Source: Bacillus massiliigorillae (GTDB lineage: Bacteria; Bacillota; Bacilli; Bacillales; DSM-1321). From it: a DNA stretch of 51,289 nt. The position numbers and the translations under genes were made by a program. Below are positions 1-8,112 of the stretch, piece by piece (position 1 is the stretch's first letter; each line of letters begins with the position of its first letter). The notes beneath the pieces were generated by a model, which was given only the letters and a program-made list of their open reading frames with translations, was not told the origin of the DNA and searched no databases. Location: the NCBI RefSeq assembly GCF_000380245.2, contig NZ_HG428746.1:1-51289 (forward strand), given 5' to 3'.

Positions 1-87
1 TAAAAGTTTTGTTTCTATCTAGTAGAAACTTATTTTAGAATTAACGTTGACGTGTTGTCTTGTTTAGTTTTCAAAGAACAATTTAAT
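1..87 (-). other. Probable rRNA operon leader (partial, runs off left edge)
   Basis: Read on the minus strand, the bases after tRNA-Gly contain TGTTCTTTGAAAACTAAACA (about 64-83). This closely resembles the conserved boxA/processing stretch in front of 16S or 23S rRNA in Bacillus. A 7-bp hairpin (11-17 with 23-29) follows. There is no terminator T-run, so transcription probably continues from the tRNA cluster into an rRNA gene outside the window. That last step is inference. Confidence 0.5.
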
Positions 88-161
88 TGGAGCGGGTGAA
101 GAGAATCGAACTCTCATCATCAGCTTGGAAGGCTGAGGTTTTACCACTAAACTACACCCGC
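88..161 (-). tRNA. tRNA-Gly (anticodon TCC)
   Basis: Cloverleaf on the minus strand. The acceptor starts GCGGGTG, the anticodon loop is CTTCCAA inside a TCAGC/GCTGA stem, the T-arm has GGTTC-like sequence, and the 3' CCA is encoded (88-90). It is the last tRNA of the cluster before the putative rRNA leader. Confidence 0.95.
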
Positions 162-181
162 ATATTATATAAACTGGAGAA

Positions 182-258
182 TGGTCGGGAAGACAGGATT
201 TGAACCTGCGACCCCTTGGTCCCAAACCAAGTGCTCTACCAAGCTGAGCTACTCCCCG
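182..258 (-). tRNA. tRNA-Pro (anticodon TGG)
   Basis: 77 nt with encoded CCA. The anticodon arm is CTTGG-TTTGGGA-CCAAG, and the acceptor CGGGGAG pairs with the 3' strand ending before A-CCA. Confidence 0.96.
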
Positions 259-279
259 GTTTTTGTTTTATAAATATAA

Positions 280-356
<77 letters not shown>

Positions 357-382
357 ATGTTGTTTTTTTCTAAGATGTCATT

Positions 383-468
<86 letters not shown>

Positions 469-542
469 AAAGTCGTAAGTGACAAAACTTATTATACCAG
501 CATAACTTTTCAGTGTCAACTGTTTTTTTATTTTTTCTTGAG

Positions 543-624
543 TGCGGGTGAAGGGACTTGAACCCCCACGCCGTAAGGCGCCAGATCCTAAGTCTGGTGC
601 GTCTGCCAATTCCGCCACACCCGC
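543..624 (-). tRNA. tRNA-Leu (anticodon TAG)
   Basis: Class II tRNA with long variable arm. The anticodon arm is CCAGA-CTTAGGA-TCTGG and the acceptor is GCGGGTG/CACCCGC with discriminator A. CCA is not encoded (CTCA follows), unlike most neighbours, so it must be added by nucleotidyltransferase. Confidence 0.95.
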
Positions 625-634
625 GAATAAAAAA

Positions 635-710
635 TGGTGAGCCATGAAGGATTCGAACCTTCGACCCTCTGATTAAAAGTCAGATGCTCTACCGACTGAG
701 CTAATGGCTC
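635..710 (-). tRNA. tRNA-Lys (anticodon TTT)
   Basis: 76 nt with encoded CCA. The anticodon arm is TCTGA-CTTTTAA-TCAGA and the acceptor is GAGCCAT/ATGGCTC with discriminator A. Confidence 0.96.
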
Positions 711-716
711 TCTAGA

Positions 717-791
717 TGGCTGGGCTAGAAGGATTCGAACCTTCGCATGACGGAATCAAAATCCGTTGCCTTACCGCTTGGCTATAGCCCA
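717..791 (-). tRNA. tRNA-Gln (anticodon TTG)
   Basis: 75 nt with encoded CCA. The anticodon arm is ACGGA-TTTTGAT-TCCGT and the acceptor is TGGGCTA/TAGCCCA. It is the first gene of the second tRNA block, after the hairpin at 940-975. Confidence 0.96.
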
Positions 792-939
792 TCATTTAAA
801 TGTTATATCAGTATAGCTTCGAAGAATAAAACTTAACCTCTTCCAGAAGCAACTCATTTATACTACCATATACCAATCTGCAAAAGCAAGCTTTTTTTGA
901 AAAAGTTTTTTTAGCTGATTTCAATATATGTGATAAGTT

Positions 940-975
940 AGAGAATGGGAAGCGACCAATCGCCTCCCATTCTCT
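940..975 (-). terminator. Strong hairpin between the two tRNA blocks
   Basis: An 11-bp stem (940-950 with 965-975) continues, after a one-base mismatch, into a 4-bp stem closed by a 4-base loop. It lies just downstream of tRNA-Glu. No T-run follows directly on the minus strand, so it may be a processing or partial termination structure rather than a classic terminator. Between it and tRNA-Gln lies a possible weak promoter (TTTGCA, 16-base gap, TATAAA, about 861-890). Confidence 0.5.
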
Positions 976-982
976 ATAGTGA

Positions 983-1054
983 TGACCCGTACGGGATTCG
1001 AACCCGTGTTACCGCCGTGAAAGGGCGGTGTCTTAACCGCTTGACCAACGGGCC
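983..1054 (-). tRNA. tRNA-Glu (anticodon TTC)
   Basis: 72 nt without encoded CCA. The anticodon arm is CCGCC-CTTTCAC-GGCGG, and the acceptor GGCCCGT pairs with ACGGGTC, discriminator A. Confidence 0.95.
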
Positions 1055-1062
1055 ATATTGTC

Positions 1063-1153
1063 TGGCGGAGAAGGAGGGATTTGAACCCTCGCGCCGGTTA
1101 CCCGACCTACACCCTTAGCAGGGGCGCCTCTTCAGCCTCTTGAGTACTTCCCC
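1063..1153 (-). tRNA. tRNA-Ser (anticodon GCT)
   Basis: Class II tRNA of 91 nt with long variable arm and encoded CCA. The anticodon loop CTGCTAA sits in a CCC/GGG-type stem. The acceptor is GGGGAAG/CTTCTCC with a G-T pair, discriminator G. Confidence 0.95.
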
Positions 1154-1165
1154 AAGACATAAAAA

Positions 1166-1240
1166 TGGCTCCGCAGGTAGGATTCGAACCTACGACCGCT
1201 CGGTTAACAGCCGAGTGCTCTACCACTGAGCTACTGCGGA
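1166..1240 (-). tRNA. tRNA-Asn (anticodon GTT)
   Basis: 75 nt with encoded CCA. The anticodon arm is CTCGG-CTGTTAA-CCGAG, acceptor TCCGCAG, discriminator G. It is the first gene of the cluster, about 60 bases after the predicted transcription start. Confidence 0.96.
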
Positions 1241-1306
1241 ACAATAGATAAAGTTGTAAATACATTTGTAATTGTTTATTAGTTAATTACCGTATCGACT
1301 CTTCAA

Positions 1307-1335
1307 ATTATAATTACATTTCTTCCTAATGTCAA
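1307..1335 (-). promoter_or_regulatory. Sigma-A promoter of the tRNA cluster
   Basis: On the minus strand TTGACA (1335-1330) and TATAAT (1312-1307) are separated by exactly 17 bases, a perfect consensus promoter. The predicted start is near 1300, just upstream of tRNA-Asn. Confidence 0.85.
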
Positions 1336-1365
1336 CAAGTTAGTTAAAAAAATTATATTTCCTAT

Positions 1366-1836
1366 TTAAATCTCTTTCATCCCCTTTTGTTTAAGGGCTC
1401 CTCTGCATTTTCCGCATACATATTTAGTAAGATTTATATTTCTTTTTCTTATATATTGGGTACAACACGAAGTACATTGGAAGTAATAAATTCTCTTACT
1501 ACTTCTTTTCTTCTTCTTTGATGGTAGCGGTGTACAGAATCTTGGCGCTCCTACTTTTTTTAATAGTTGCTTGAAATCAGTATCTTGATGTTTATATCCT
1601 CTGTTTTCAAGATGAAGATGGTAATGACACAATTCATGTTTAATAATTCCTACTAACTCATCTAAACCGTATTGTTCATAATAGGTATAATTGATTTCAA
1701 TATTGTGGCTCCCAAGCATGTATCGTCCGCCAGTTGTACGAAGACGCTTATTAAAAAACGCTATATGCTGGAATGGCTTATGAAAGTATTTTAATGACAA
1801 TTCTTCCGTCAGCCTTTGCAATTGTTCATCATTCAC
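1366..1836 (-). CDS. sprT: SprT-like zinc protein
   Basis: About 156 residues. An HELCHYH motif matches the HExxH zinc metallopeptidase signature of the SprT/YdcK family. The C-terminal part has paired cysteines (CTSC near the middle and CGKC near the end) typical of the SprT zinc ribbon. The substrate is unknown; SprT-like domains elsewhere resemble the protease Spartan. A longer reading to ATG 1863 exists, but a good ribosome site (AGAGGTGG, 6-base gap) points to GTG at 1836, and an extended -10 sits at 1872-1877, too close for the longer form. It is divergent from cmpA and lies just upstream of the tRNA promoter. Confidence 0.85.
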   Translation of the reverse strand: MNDEQLQRLTEELSLKYFHKPFQHIAFFNKRLRTTGGRYMLGSHNIEINYTYYEQYGLDELVGIIKHELCHYHLHLENRGYKHQDTDFKQLLKKVGAPRFCTPLPSKKKKRSSKRIYYFQCTSCCTQYIRKRNINLTKYVCGKCRGALKQKGMKEI

Positions 1837-1871
1837 ATCAATCCACCTCTTTCTATGAAACATGACAAACC

Positions 1872-1880
1872 ATTATAACA
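1872..1880 (-). promoter_or_regulatory. Extended -10 promoter for the sprT-like gene
   Basis: The minus strand reads TGTTATAAT, an extended -10 (TGnTATAAT) with no good -35. Transcription would begin near 1865, about 30 bases before the GTG start at 1836. This is the main reason for choosing the shorter protein. Confidence 0.5.
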
Positions 1881-1919
1881 TACAATGATAAACACCTATG
1901 AATTTCAGGAGGTAATAGA

Positions 1920-2036
1920 ATGCCTAGATGGTTACAAAAACAACTCCAAAAAGCTTTCTTAACTAAAGACTCCTATCAAGTACACTTACTCAATCAATGC
2001 TGGTACTTCTACAGAAAGACTAATAAGAATCTATAA
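1920..2036 (+). CDS. cmpA: Cortex morphogenetic protein CmpA
   Basis: A 38-codon gene (MPRWLQKQLQ... ending LLNQCWYFYRK plus six residues). The conserved LNQCWYFYRK tail and basic helix match B. subtilis CmpA. CmpA is a sporulation protein that acts with SpoIVA and ClpXP to check coat/cortex assembly and remove SpoIVA from defective spores. An excellent AGGAGGTAAT ribosome site lies 5 bases upstream of the ATG. The gene is divergent from sprT and convergent with tex, as in other Bacillus genomes. I did not identify its sporulation promoter. Confidence 0.9.
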   Translation: MPRWLQKQLQKAFLTKDSYQVHLLNQCWYFYRKTNKNL

Positions 2037-2038
2037 TC

Positions 2039-2082
2039 AAAAAAGGCGTCAGAGAATTGATAGTAAATCACTTCTCTGACAG
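2039..2082 (-). terminator. Terminator of tex (possibly bidirectional)
   Basis: A 9-bp stem GTCAGAGAA/TTCTCTGAC (2048-2056 and 2072-2080) is followed on the minus strand by GCC and six T. It also ends 44 bases after cmpA and could stop that transcript. Confidence 0.75.
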
Positions 2083-2097
2083 CCCCTTTCTTCCATT

Positions 2098-4275
2098 CTA
2101 TTTATTCGGTGGTAACATCGTTAAGGCTACTCGCTGTTTCTTTGCATCTACAGAGTCCACCCAAACAGTGACAACATCACCAACTGAAACGATATCTAAT
2201 GGATGCTTTACAAAGTTCTTGCTCAATTTAGATATATGAACTAAGCCATCTTGCTTCACACCAATATCAACAAATGCACCAAAATCGACAACATTACGAA
2301 CCGTTCCTTGCAACTCCATACCCTCTGATAAGTCTTCCATCTTCAAAACATCTTGTTTCAATAACGGTGCAGCTAACTCATCACGAGGATCTCTTCCCGG
2401 TTTCATTAATGAATCTACAATATCCTTTAATGTAATTTCACCAATATTCAATTCACTAGCTAATGTTGGATAATCAATTTTCTCTAGCTCTTCCTGCAAA
2501 GGTTTAGTTCCAATATCTTTTGTACTAAATCCTAATTTCGTCAGTAAACTTAATACATCTTCATAATTTTCCGGATGTATTGCAGTGCTGTCCAATGGTT
2601 CTGTTCCATTTGGAATACGTAAGAAACCAATACACTGTTCATATGTTTTTGCACCAAGACGTGGAATTTTCTTTAGTTGTTTTCTTGTTAGGAATGCTCC
2701 CTCTTCTTCTCTTTTCTTCACAATATTATTTGCTACAGATTTAGATAAGCCTGCAACATATTGTAATAAAGAAGAGGATGCTGTATTCACATTCACCCCT
2801 ACTTGGTTAACAGCTGTTTCCACAACAAACGCTAAAGACTCATTTAATTTTTTCTGAGAAACATCATGCTGATACTGCCCAACACCTACTGACTTCGGAT
2901 CAATCTTCACTAGTTCAGCTAGTGGATCTTGCAATCTTCTAGCAATAGATACAGCACTTCTTTCTTCAACGTGAAGATCAGGAAATTCCTCTCTCGCTAA
3001 ATCAGAAGCAGAATATACACTCGCTCCCGCTTCATTAACGATAATATACGAAATATTCCCTTTCGTTTCTTTCAATAAATCAGCAATGAACTGTTCTGTT
3101 TCACGAGAAGCTGTTCCGTTCCCAATCGCAACTAATTCTACTTTATAGCTATCAATTATAGAAAGAACTTTCTTCTTCGCTTCCTCCTTCTTAGCCGCTG
3201 GAGGATGAGGATAGATTACAGCAATTTGCTCCATCTTTCCTGTTTCATCTACTACCGCAAGCTTACAACCAGTTCGATACGCAGGATCGACACCTAACAC
3301 AACTTTACCTTTTAGCGGTGGTTGCAGGAGCAAATTCTTTAAGTTCTCTGCAAAAATATGAATTGCTCGATCTTCCGCCTTCTCCGTTAATTCATTGCGA
3401 ATTTCTCTTTCTATTGATGGCTGAATAAGTCGCTTATAAGCATCTTCGATTGCTTCTTTCACAATGTTTTCAACAGCTGAGTGAGCTACCTTAATTACTT
3501 GACGCTCCATATATGTATGAATTTTTTCAGAATCAACTTTAACTGAAACGCGAAGAATCTCTTCTTTCTCACCACGATTAACAGCTAACACTCGATGCGG
3601 AACGATTTTCTGAATCGGTTCTTCATAATCATAATAGTTCTCAAAAACATTTTTCTCGTCTTTTTCTTCATCTTTACTGACAGAATGGATTGTTCCCATT
3701 TTAAATGTTGTTGTTCGAATCCATTGTCTTAAAGCGGCATCATCCGAAATACTTTCAGCTATGATATCCTTAGCACCATTAATCGCCTCTTCTACAGAAG
3801 TAACTTCCTTCTCTTCATCTATAAATGTCGCAGCCTTTTCTTCCACTGAAACATTTTTAAGGAAAGTCAGAATCCATTCCGCTAATGGCTCTAATCCTTT
3901 TTCTTTTGCAACAGTTGCTTTCGTGCGTCGTTTTTGCTTAAATGGACGGTATAAATCTTCCACTGTTTGCAACTTATCTGCCTTAGTAATAGCAGCTTGT
4001 AATTCTTCTGTTAGCTTTCCTTGCTCTTCAATAATACGAAGCACTTCTTCTTTTCTTTTATGTAAATTCTCAAGATAATTCCAACGATTCATTACATCTC
4101 GAATTTGTACTTCATCCATGCTTCCTGTCATTTCTTTACGATATCTCGCGATAAACGGCACAGTATTTCCTTCTTCTAGAAGCTGGATTACTTGTTGAAC
4201 TGATTTAACGCCGACTTGTAATTCTCGAGCTATCACTGCACTTACATCCACTTTTTTCATTTCTGTAATAGTCAA
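2098..4275 (-). CDS. tex: Tex family RNA-binding protein (S1 domain)
   Basis: 725 residues, the usual size for Tex (YdcI in B. subtilis). The order is an N-terminal helical Tex domain, a YqgF/RuvC-like fold around VVLGVDPAYRTGCKLAVVD, a helix-hairpin-helix section (IPRLGAKTYEQCIGFLRI), and a C-terminal S1 RNA-binding domain (LQGTVRNVVDFGAFVDIG). The family binds nucleic acid and is linked to transcription; its exact role in Bacillus is unclear. The start is TTG at 4275, supported by GGAGG 7 bases upstream; the ATG five codons later lacks such a site. Transcribed alone, ending at a strong terminator. Confidence 0.93.
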   Translation of the reverse strand: MTITEMKKVDVSAVIARELQVGVKSVQQVIQLLEEGNTVPFIARYRKEMTGSMDEVQIRDVMNRWNYLENLHKRKEEVLRIIEEQGKLTEELQAAITKADKLQTVEDLYRPFKQKRRTKATVAKEKGLEPLAEWILTFLKNVSVEEKAATFIDEEKEVTSVEEAINGAKDIIAESISDDAALRQWIRTTTFKMGTIHSVSKDEEKDEKNVFENYYDYEEPIQKIVPHRVLAVNRGEKEEILRVSVKVDSEKIHTYMERQVIKVAHSAVENIVKEAIEDAYKRLIQPSIEREIRNELTEKAEDRAIHIFAENLKNLLLQPPLKGKVVLGVDPAYRTGCKLAVVDETGKMEQIAVIYPHPPAAKKEEAKKKVLSIIDSYKVELVAIGNGTASRETEQFIADLLKETKGNISYIIVNEAGASVYSASDLAREEFPDLHVEERSAVSIARRLQDPLAELVKIDPKSVGVGQYQHDVSQKKLNESLAFVVETAVNQVGVNVNTASSSLLQYVAGLSKSVANNIVKKREEEGAFLTRKQLKKIPRLGAKTYEQCIGFLRIPNGTEPLDSTAIHPENYEDVLSLLTKLGFSTKDIGTKPLQEELEKIDYPTLASELNIGEITLKDIVDSLMKPGRDPRDELAAPLLKQDVLKMEDLSEGMELQGTVRNVVDFGAFVDIGVKQDGLVHISKLSKNFVKHPLDIVSVGDVVTVWVDSVDAKKQRVALTMLPPNK

Positions 4276-4410
4276 TGTTAATCCTCCAAATAGATAGTCT
4301 ACTTTTATTTTACCAAACTGATTTATACTCTCCTAATCTCTATAACAATTTCGTTTATATACATATAAATCCCTTTATATTTTTTAAGAACATACGAGAT
4401 GTTTTAATAG

Positions 4411-4440
4411 AAAAAAGCCTACCTCTATTGAAGTAAGCTT
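4411..4440 (-). terminator. Terminator of the sigma-B operon
   Basis: An AAGCTTAC/GGTAGGCTT stem with G-T pairs is followed by T6 on the minus strand. It overlaps the last codons of rsbX. Confidence 0.65.
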
Positions 4441-5030
4441 CCCATAATTAAAGTAACGTCATCTGATTTAGCACCATTCTGATTCCATATTTCTTCTATA
4501 ATTAAAGAAAGAGCTACTTCTTTCTTCATATAAGATGTCGTTCCCTTTAACTCTAAACCATCTGAAAAAAACATAAATCTCGATAAAGGTTCGTACGAGT
4601 AAGTATGTTTATGAAATTTGTTCAGTCTCCCGCAAAGATAACCATTAGTTGGTAGTGGATAAATCAGTTTCTGGGAAATGGGTTTATACAGAAAAAAACG
4701 AATATTCCCAACGGATATGTATTGAAATTGACGTTCTTTAAAAATCACTTTAAAAATAGCAACAGCTGCTCCTCTTTTCTTAACTAGCGCCTCATTACAC
4801 TTCGCTAATAAGTCTTCAATAGCAAGTTGATGATTCGATTCCACGATTTCTGTGATAGCAGTAGAAGATTCATATGCAAATTCTCCACTACCAAGCCCAT
4901 CAGCTAATACGCAAATGAAATATTCTTCTGTAGTGGTATAGAAATATGCGTCACCACAATAATGATTATTTCCTTTTGCTATTTGTTTCACGATCAACTC
5001 CACTTTATCGTTCATCATTTCACAACGCAT
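4425..5030 (-). CDS. rsbX: Phosphoserine phosphatase RsbX
   Basis: 201 residues of the PP2C/SpoIIE fold, with metal-binding DAYF and ADGLGSG segments near the N-terminus and SDDVTLI near the C-terminus. In B. subtilis RsbX dephosphorylates RsbS and RsbR, resetting the stressosome after stress, so it is a negative feedback arm. The ATG overlaps the sigB stop by one base (TAATG), and GGAG lies 8 bases upstream. It is the last gene of the operon. Confidence 0.92.
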   Translation of the reverse strand: MRCEMMNDKVELIVKQIAKGNNHYCGDAYFYTTTEEYFICVLADGLGSGEFAYESSTAITEIVESNHQLAIEDLLAKCNEALVKKRGAAVAIFKVIFKERQFQYISVGNIRFFLYKPISQKLIYPLPTNGYLCGRLNKFHKHTYSYEPLSRFMFFSDGLELKGTTSYMKKEVALSLIIEEIWNQNGAKSDDVTLIMGSLLQ

Positions 5031-5821
5031 TAAACAAACTCCGATGTACTTTCAGCATGAATGGCTTCTCGCAACTTCTTAATGGCTCTTCTTTGTAATC
5101 TAGAGACATGCATTTGAGAAATATTTAACAATTCGCCAGCTTCTTTCTGACTTAAATTATCAAGATATGTATACTTAATAATCATTTTTTCTCGATCTGT
5201 TAATACATGCAGTACTTTTTCTAAAACAAGGCGTTGATTTACCTTCTCGTATCCATCGTCAACATTTCCGAAAATATCTAATAATGTAACCGTTCCGCCA
5301 TCTGAATCTGCTTCTATCGTATGATCAACGGATAAAGCTTGGTAGCTTTTCCCCATCTCCATCGCTTCAAGCACTTCTTCTTCAGATACAGAAATGTAAG
5401 TAGCTATTTCATCAACACGAGGTGAGCGCCCAAGGTCTGTCGTTAACTCTTCCACAGCTTTTTTAATTTTCGGGCCTAATTCCTTTATTCTACGAGGAAC
5501 ATGTACACTCCATGTTTTGTCTCGTAAGAATCGTTTAATTTCTCCGATAATCGTAGGTACAGCGAAAGCTTCAAAACTTTTACCATACGTTTCATCATAA
5601 CGACGTATTGCTCCTAACAAACCAATCATTCCTACTTGATATATATCTTCCTGAAACGATCTCCCTTTAGCATACTTTCGGGCTATAGTTTGGACTAAGC
5701 CTTTATAATGCATAACTAAATGCTTTTGAGCTTCCTCATCTTGGTGTAACTGATAAGCCTTAATCCAAGCATTTATTTGATTTCTCATTTCTTGATTAGG
5801 TTGAGATTGTTTCTGCATCAT
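5030..5821 (-). CDS. sigB: RNA polymerase sigma factor SigB
   Basis: 263 residues. Region 2 contains DIYQVGMIGLLGAIRRYD and FEAFAVPTIIGEIKRFLRD, region 3 follows around VHVPRRIKELGP, and region 4 carries a helix-turn-helix (QKEAGELLNISQMHVSRLQR). It directs the general stress regulon and is held by RsbW until RsbV displaces it. The start overlaps rsbW by 26 bases. Two adjacent ATGs (5821, 5818) follow AGGTGGAGG; spacing slightly favours the second. Confidence 0.96.
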   Translation of the reverse strand: MMQKQSQPNQEMRNQINAWIKAYQLHQDEEAQKHLVMHYKGLVQTIARKYAKGRSFQEDIYQVGMIGLLGAIRRYDETYGKSFEAFAVPTIIGEIKRFLRDKTWSVHVPRRIKELGPKIKKAVEELTTDLGRSPRVDEIATYISVSEEEVLEAMEMGKSYQALSVDHTIEADSDGGTVTLLDIFGNVDDGYEKVNQRLVLEKVLHVLTDREKMIIKYTYLDNLSQKEAGELLNISQMHVSRLQRRAIKKLREAIHAESTSEFV

Positions 5822-6269
5822 CCTCCACCTGCTCTCTCTCTAGAAACTTAGTCATAAATACAGTTACGCCCTGATTCTGATGAATACTAACCTTATCCAT
5901 TAAAGTTTCAATCAAATATAGACCTAATCCACCCTCTCTTAAAAATTCCACTTCATGATGCTCTTCGTAAGGGCCTAGATCTTGCCTTATTTGCTCCAAA
6001 TCACAACTATTCCCATGATCTGCAACCATCATTTCCAAACGGTCATGATACAAACCAAATCCAATTAGAACTTCTCCTCTGTCTGAATCAGTATAAGCAT
6101 GTTGAACCGAATTTGTACAAGCTTCACTAACTGCAACCTTTAAGTCTTCAATATCCTCATACAAAAATCCCATCCTACTAGCAATTCCAGAAAGCGTTAA
6201 TCGTACAATTCCAATATATTCAGGCTTAGCAGGTACTTTCATTTCAACATAATCATAGCCTTGCTTCAT
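5796..6269 (-). CDS. rsbW: Anti-sigma-B factor and kinase RsbW
   Basis: 157 residues of the GHKL/HATPase_c family. The N box (SEACTNSVQHAY) and the glycine-rich ATP lid (FLREGGLGLYLIETLMD) are present. RsbW binds SigB and phosphorylates RsbV. It overlaps rsbV by 4 bases and sigB by 26, indicating translational coupling that should keep the three proteins in fixed proportion. Confidence 0.95.
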   Translation of the reverse strand: MKQGYDYVEMKVPAKPEYIGIVRLTLSGIASRMGFLYEDIEDLKVAVSEACTNSVQHAYTDSDRGEVLIGFGLYHDRLEMMVADHGNSCDLEQIRQDLGPYEEHHEVEFLREGGLGLYLIETLMDKVSIHQNQGVTVFMTKFLEREQVEDDAETIST

Positions 6270-6598
6270 AATATTCCACCCTTTGTATCGCTTGTAATAT
6301 CAATGATTTCAGTAAGCCCAGTTATATCAAATAAACGTTTTAATCTTGCAGATAAACCAACTAGTTTGAACTTCCCATTATTTGCACGAACTTGTTTAAA
6401 GATTCCCACAAACAATCCAAGCCCAGTGCTATCCATATAAGATACATCTGATAAATCCACTAAAATAGATACTTGTTGTCGACCCGCTACTTGTTCTAAT
6501 GTTTCTTTCAGCTCTGGTGCTGTATAAGCATCAATCTCACCCTTAATGAACACTTCTACATTTTGCTTCATATCATTTACATCGATTTTAAAATTCAT
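6266..6598 (-). CDS. rsbV: Anti-anti-sigma factor RsbV
   Basis: 110-residue STAS protein. The signature SYMDSTGLGLFVG places the phosphoserine at about residue 57; it is phosphorylated by RsbW and dephosphorylated by RsbU. A ribosome site AGGTGG lies 8 bases before the ATG. It is the first gene after the internal sigma-B-type promoter. Confidence 0.95.
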   Translation of the reverse strand: MNFKIDVNDMKQNVEVFIKGEIDAYTAPELKETLEQVAGRQQVSILVDLSDVSYMDSTGLGLFVGIFKQVRANNGKFKLVGLSARLKRLFDITGLTEIIDITSDTKGGIL

Positions 6599-6629
6599 TC
6601 CCTAATCCACCTCATTAAATAACCTTCCT

Positions 6630-6654
6630 TTACCCAAACCTAAATATTGTAAAC
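6630..6654 (-). promoter_or_regulatory. Sigma-B promoter for rsbV-rsbW-sigB-rsbX
   Basis: On the minus strand GTTTAC (6654-6649), 13 bases, then GGGTAA (6635-6630). This fits the sigma-B consensus GTTTAA-N13/15-GGGTAT and lies where B. subtilis has its autoregulatory promoter, in the rsbU-rsbV gap. The predicted start is near 6622. Confidence 0.8.
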
Positions 6655-6679
6655 ATCATAGCTATAGTAAAAAGACTGG

Positions 6680-7696
6680 TTATTGTACTTTTTTCAAAAT
6701 TATCAAGGTAAAATCATCTCTCAATTTAAAATGCTGCAACTTTTCTAGATGTTTGTAGACATTCAGGACAATCTCATTTGGATGAAAATGAATATTTTGC
6801 TGGATTAAATTAATTAAATATTCTTTTTCAATAAAACCATTCTCATTTCGACATTCCGTTACACCATCTGACATAAGAATAATCATATCCCCAATATTCA
6901 CTTGTTGTTCGTACTGCTTATATGTTGTATCCTTATTAACTCCTAAAAGCAATCCTTTCGCATAAAGCTCTTCAAAACTGTTCGTGTCCGCATGGTAGTA
7001 CAATCCTGGTTCATGACCAGCCGAAGCGTAAGAGAAAATCGACGTCTTCGGATTGTACATTCCATAAAACATCGTAATAAACATGCTTGTATCCACATTT
7101 CGCTCCACAACCATATTAAGTGCTTGAAGAACATGGCTTGGTAGATGCTTTTGATCAGGAATACTATCCATGGCATATTTAATCATACTCATACATAAGG
7201 CCGCCGGTATACCTTTCCCAATTACATCCGCAATCGCAACACCAATATTACCTGTTTCATCTTGAAGAAATTGATAGAAATCACCATTCATATGTTTAGC
7301 TGGTATACTAATTGATCCAATTTCTAATTCTTCTAGCTCTGGTATCTTCGTTTCAAGTAACGTACTTTGTACATTTGCTGCAATTTCCATCTCTGAATTC
7401 AATTCTTGTTGGATATGACGTAAACTTTGTGTTTCTCGATAAGCAATTCCATATCCCATCATTACTTCTAACAAGAAATCCAGTGAATCTAATATCTCTG
7501 GCCGTGTCTCAGGAAATATATCGAGTAATGCTTTTTTATGCCAACTAATGATTTCTTCCGGAGAAATATTATGCTCAATGGTTTTTCTACTTAACAACTG
7601 CCCTTGATATAACTGCTGTTCCGTCTGTTCTTGAACATATTTCATCAATGCTTTTTTATAACCATTTTCTATTTGGCTAGAGTCATTCTCAATCAT
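6680..7696 (-). CDS. rsbU: Phosphatase RsbU (activates SigB)
   Basis: 338 residues. The N-terminal about 85 residues form the four-helix RsbT-binding domain. The PP2C/SpoIIE catalytic domain follows, with metal-binding MNGDFYQF and IADVIGKGIPAAL near the middle and MSDGVTECRN and RDDFTLIIL near the end. It dephosphorylates RsbV-P once released RsbT binds it, passing environmental stress to SigB. It lies 13 bases downstream of rsbT. Confidence 0.95.
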   Translation of the reverse strand: MIENDSSQIENGYKKALMKYVQEQTEQQLYQGQLLSRKTIEHNISPEEIISWHKKALLDIFPETRPEILDSLDFLLEVMMGYGIAYRETQSLRHIQQELNSEMEIAANVQSTLLETKIPELEELEIGSISIPAKHMNGDFYQFLQDETGNIGVAIADVIGKGIPAALCMSMIKYAMDSIPDQKHLPSHVLQALNMVVERNVDTSMFITMFYGMYNPKTSIFSYASAGHEPGLYYHADTNSFEELYAKGLLLGVNKDTTYKQYEQQVNIGDMIILMSDGVTECRNENGFIEKEYLINLIQQNIHFHPNEIVLNVYKHLEKLQHFKLRDDFTLIILKKVQ

Positions 7697-7709
7697 TTAT
7701 TTCCCCTCC

Positions 7710-8108
7710 TTAGCGGAGCCATTTAGTTGCGCTAATGCTTGTACCTTTACCAGGTATAGAGTCAATATCAAAAGAATCCATTAACCTTTTAACACCCGGA
7801 AGCCCTGCTCCTAATCCCCCTGAAGTTGAATATCCATCTTCCATCACTTTTCGTATATCAAGAATACCTGGACCTTCATCACTCGCTTTTATTAATATCC
7901 CGATTTCACCATGTTCCTGTACTTTATCGATACAAATCATTCCTTGACCAGCATATAAATATATATTACGAGCAAGCTCACTGATTGCAGTTGTAATTCG
8001 AGCTTGATCTACAATTCCAAAACCCAATTCTTTAGCTACATTACGCCCTAATTGCCTGGCCGCTACAATATCCCATTCATTCATTATTTTGATATAGGAT
8101 TGATCCAT
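7710..8108 (-). CDS. rsbT: Switch kinase RsbT
   Basis: 132 residues of the GHKL fold: N box (ISELARNIYLYA), DEGPGI segment and the glycine-rich lid (TSGGLGAGLPGVKRLMD). RsbT phosphorylates RsbS and RsbR within the stressosome, then leaves to activate RsbU. GGGGGA precedes the ATG by 8 bases; the gap to rsbS is 4 bases. Confidence 0.95.
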   Translation of the reverse strand: MDQSYIKIMNEWDIVAARQLGRNVAKELGFGIVDQARITTAISELARNIYLYAGQGMICIDKVQEHGEIGILIKASDEGPGILDIRKVMEDGYSTSGGLGAGLPGVKRLMDSFDIDSIPGKGTSISATKWLR

Positions 8109-8112
8109 ATAT

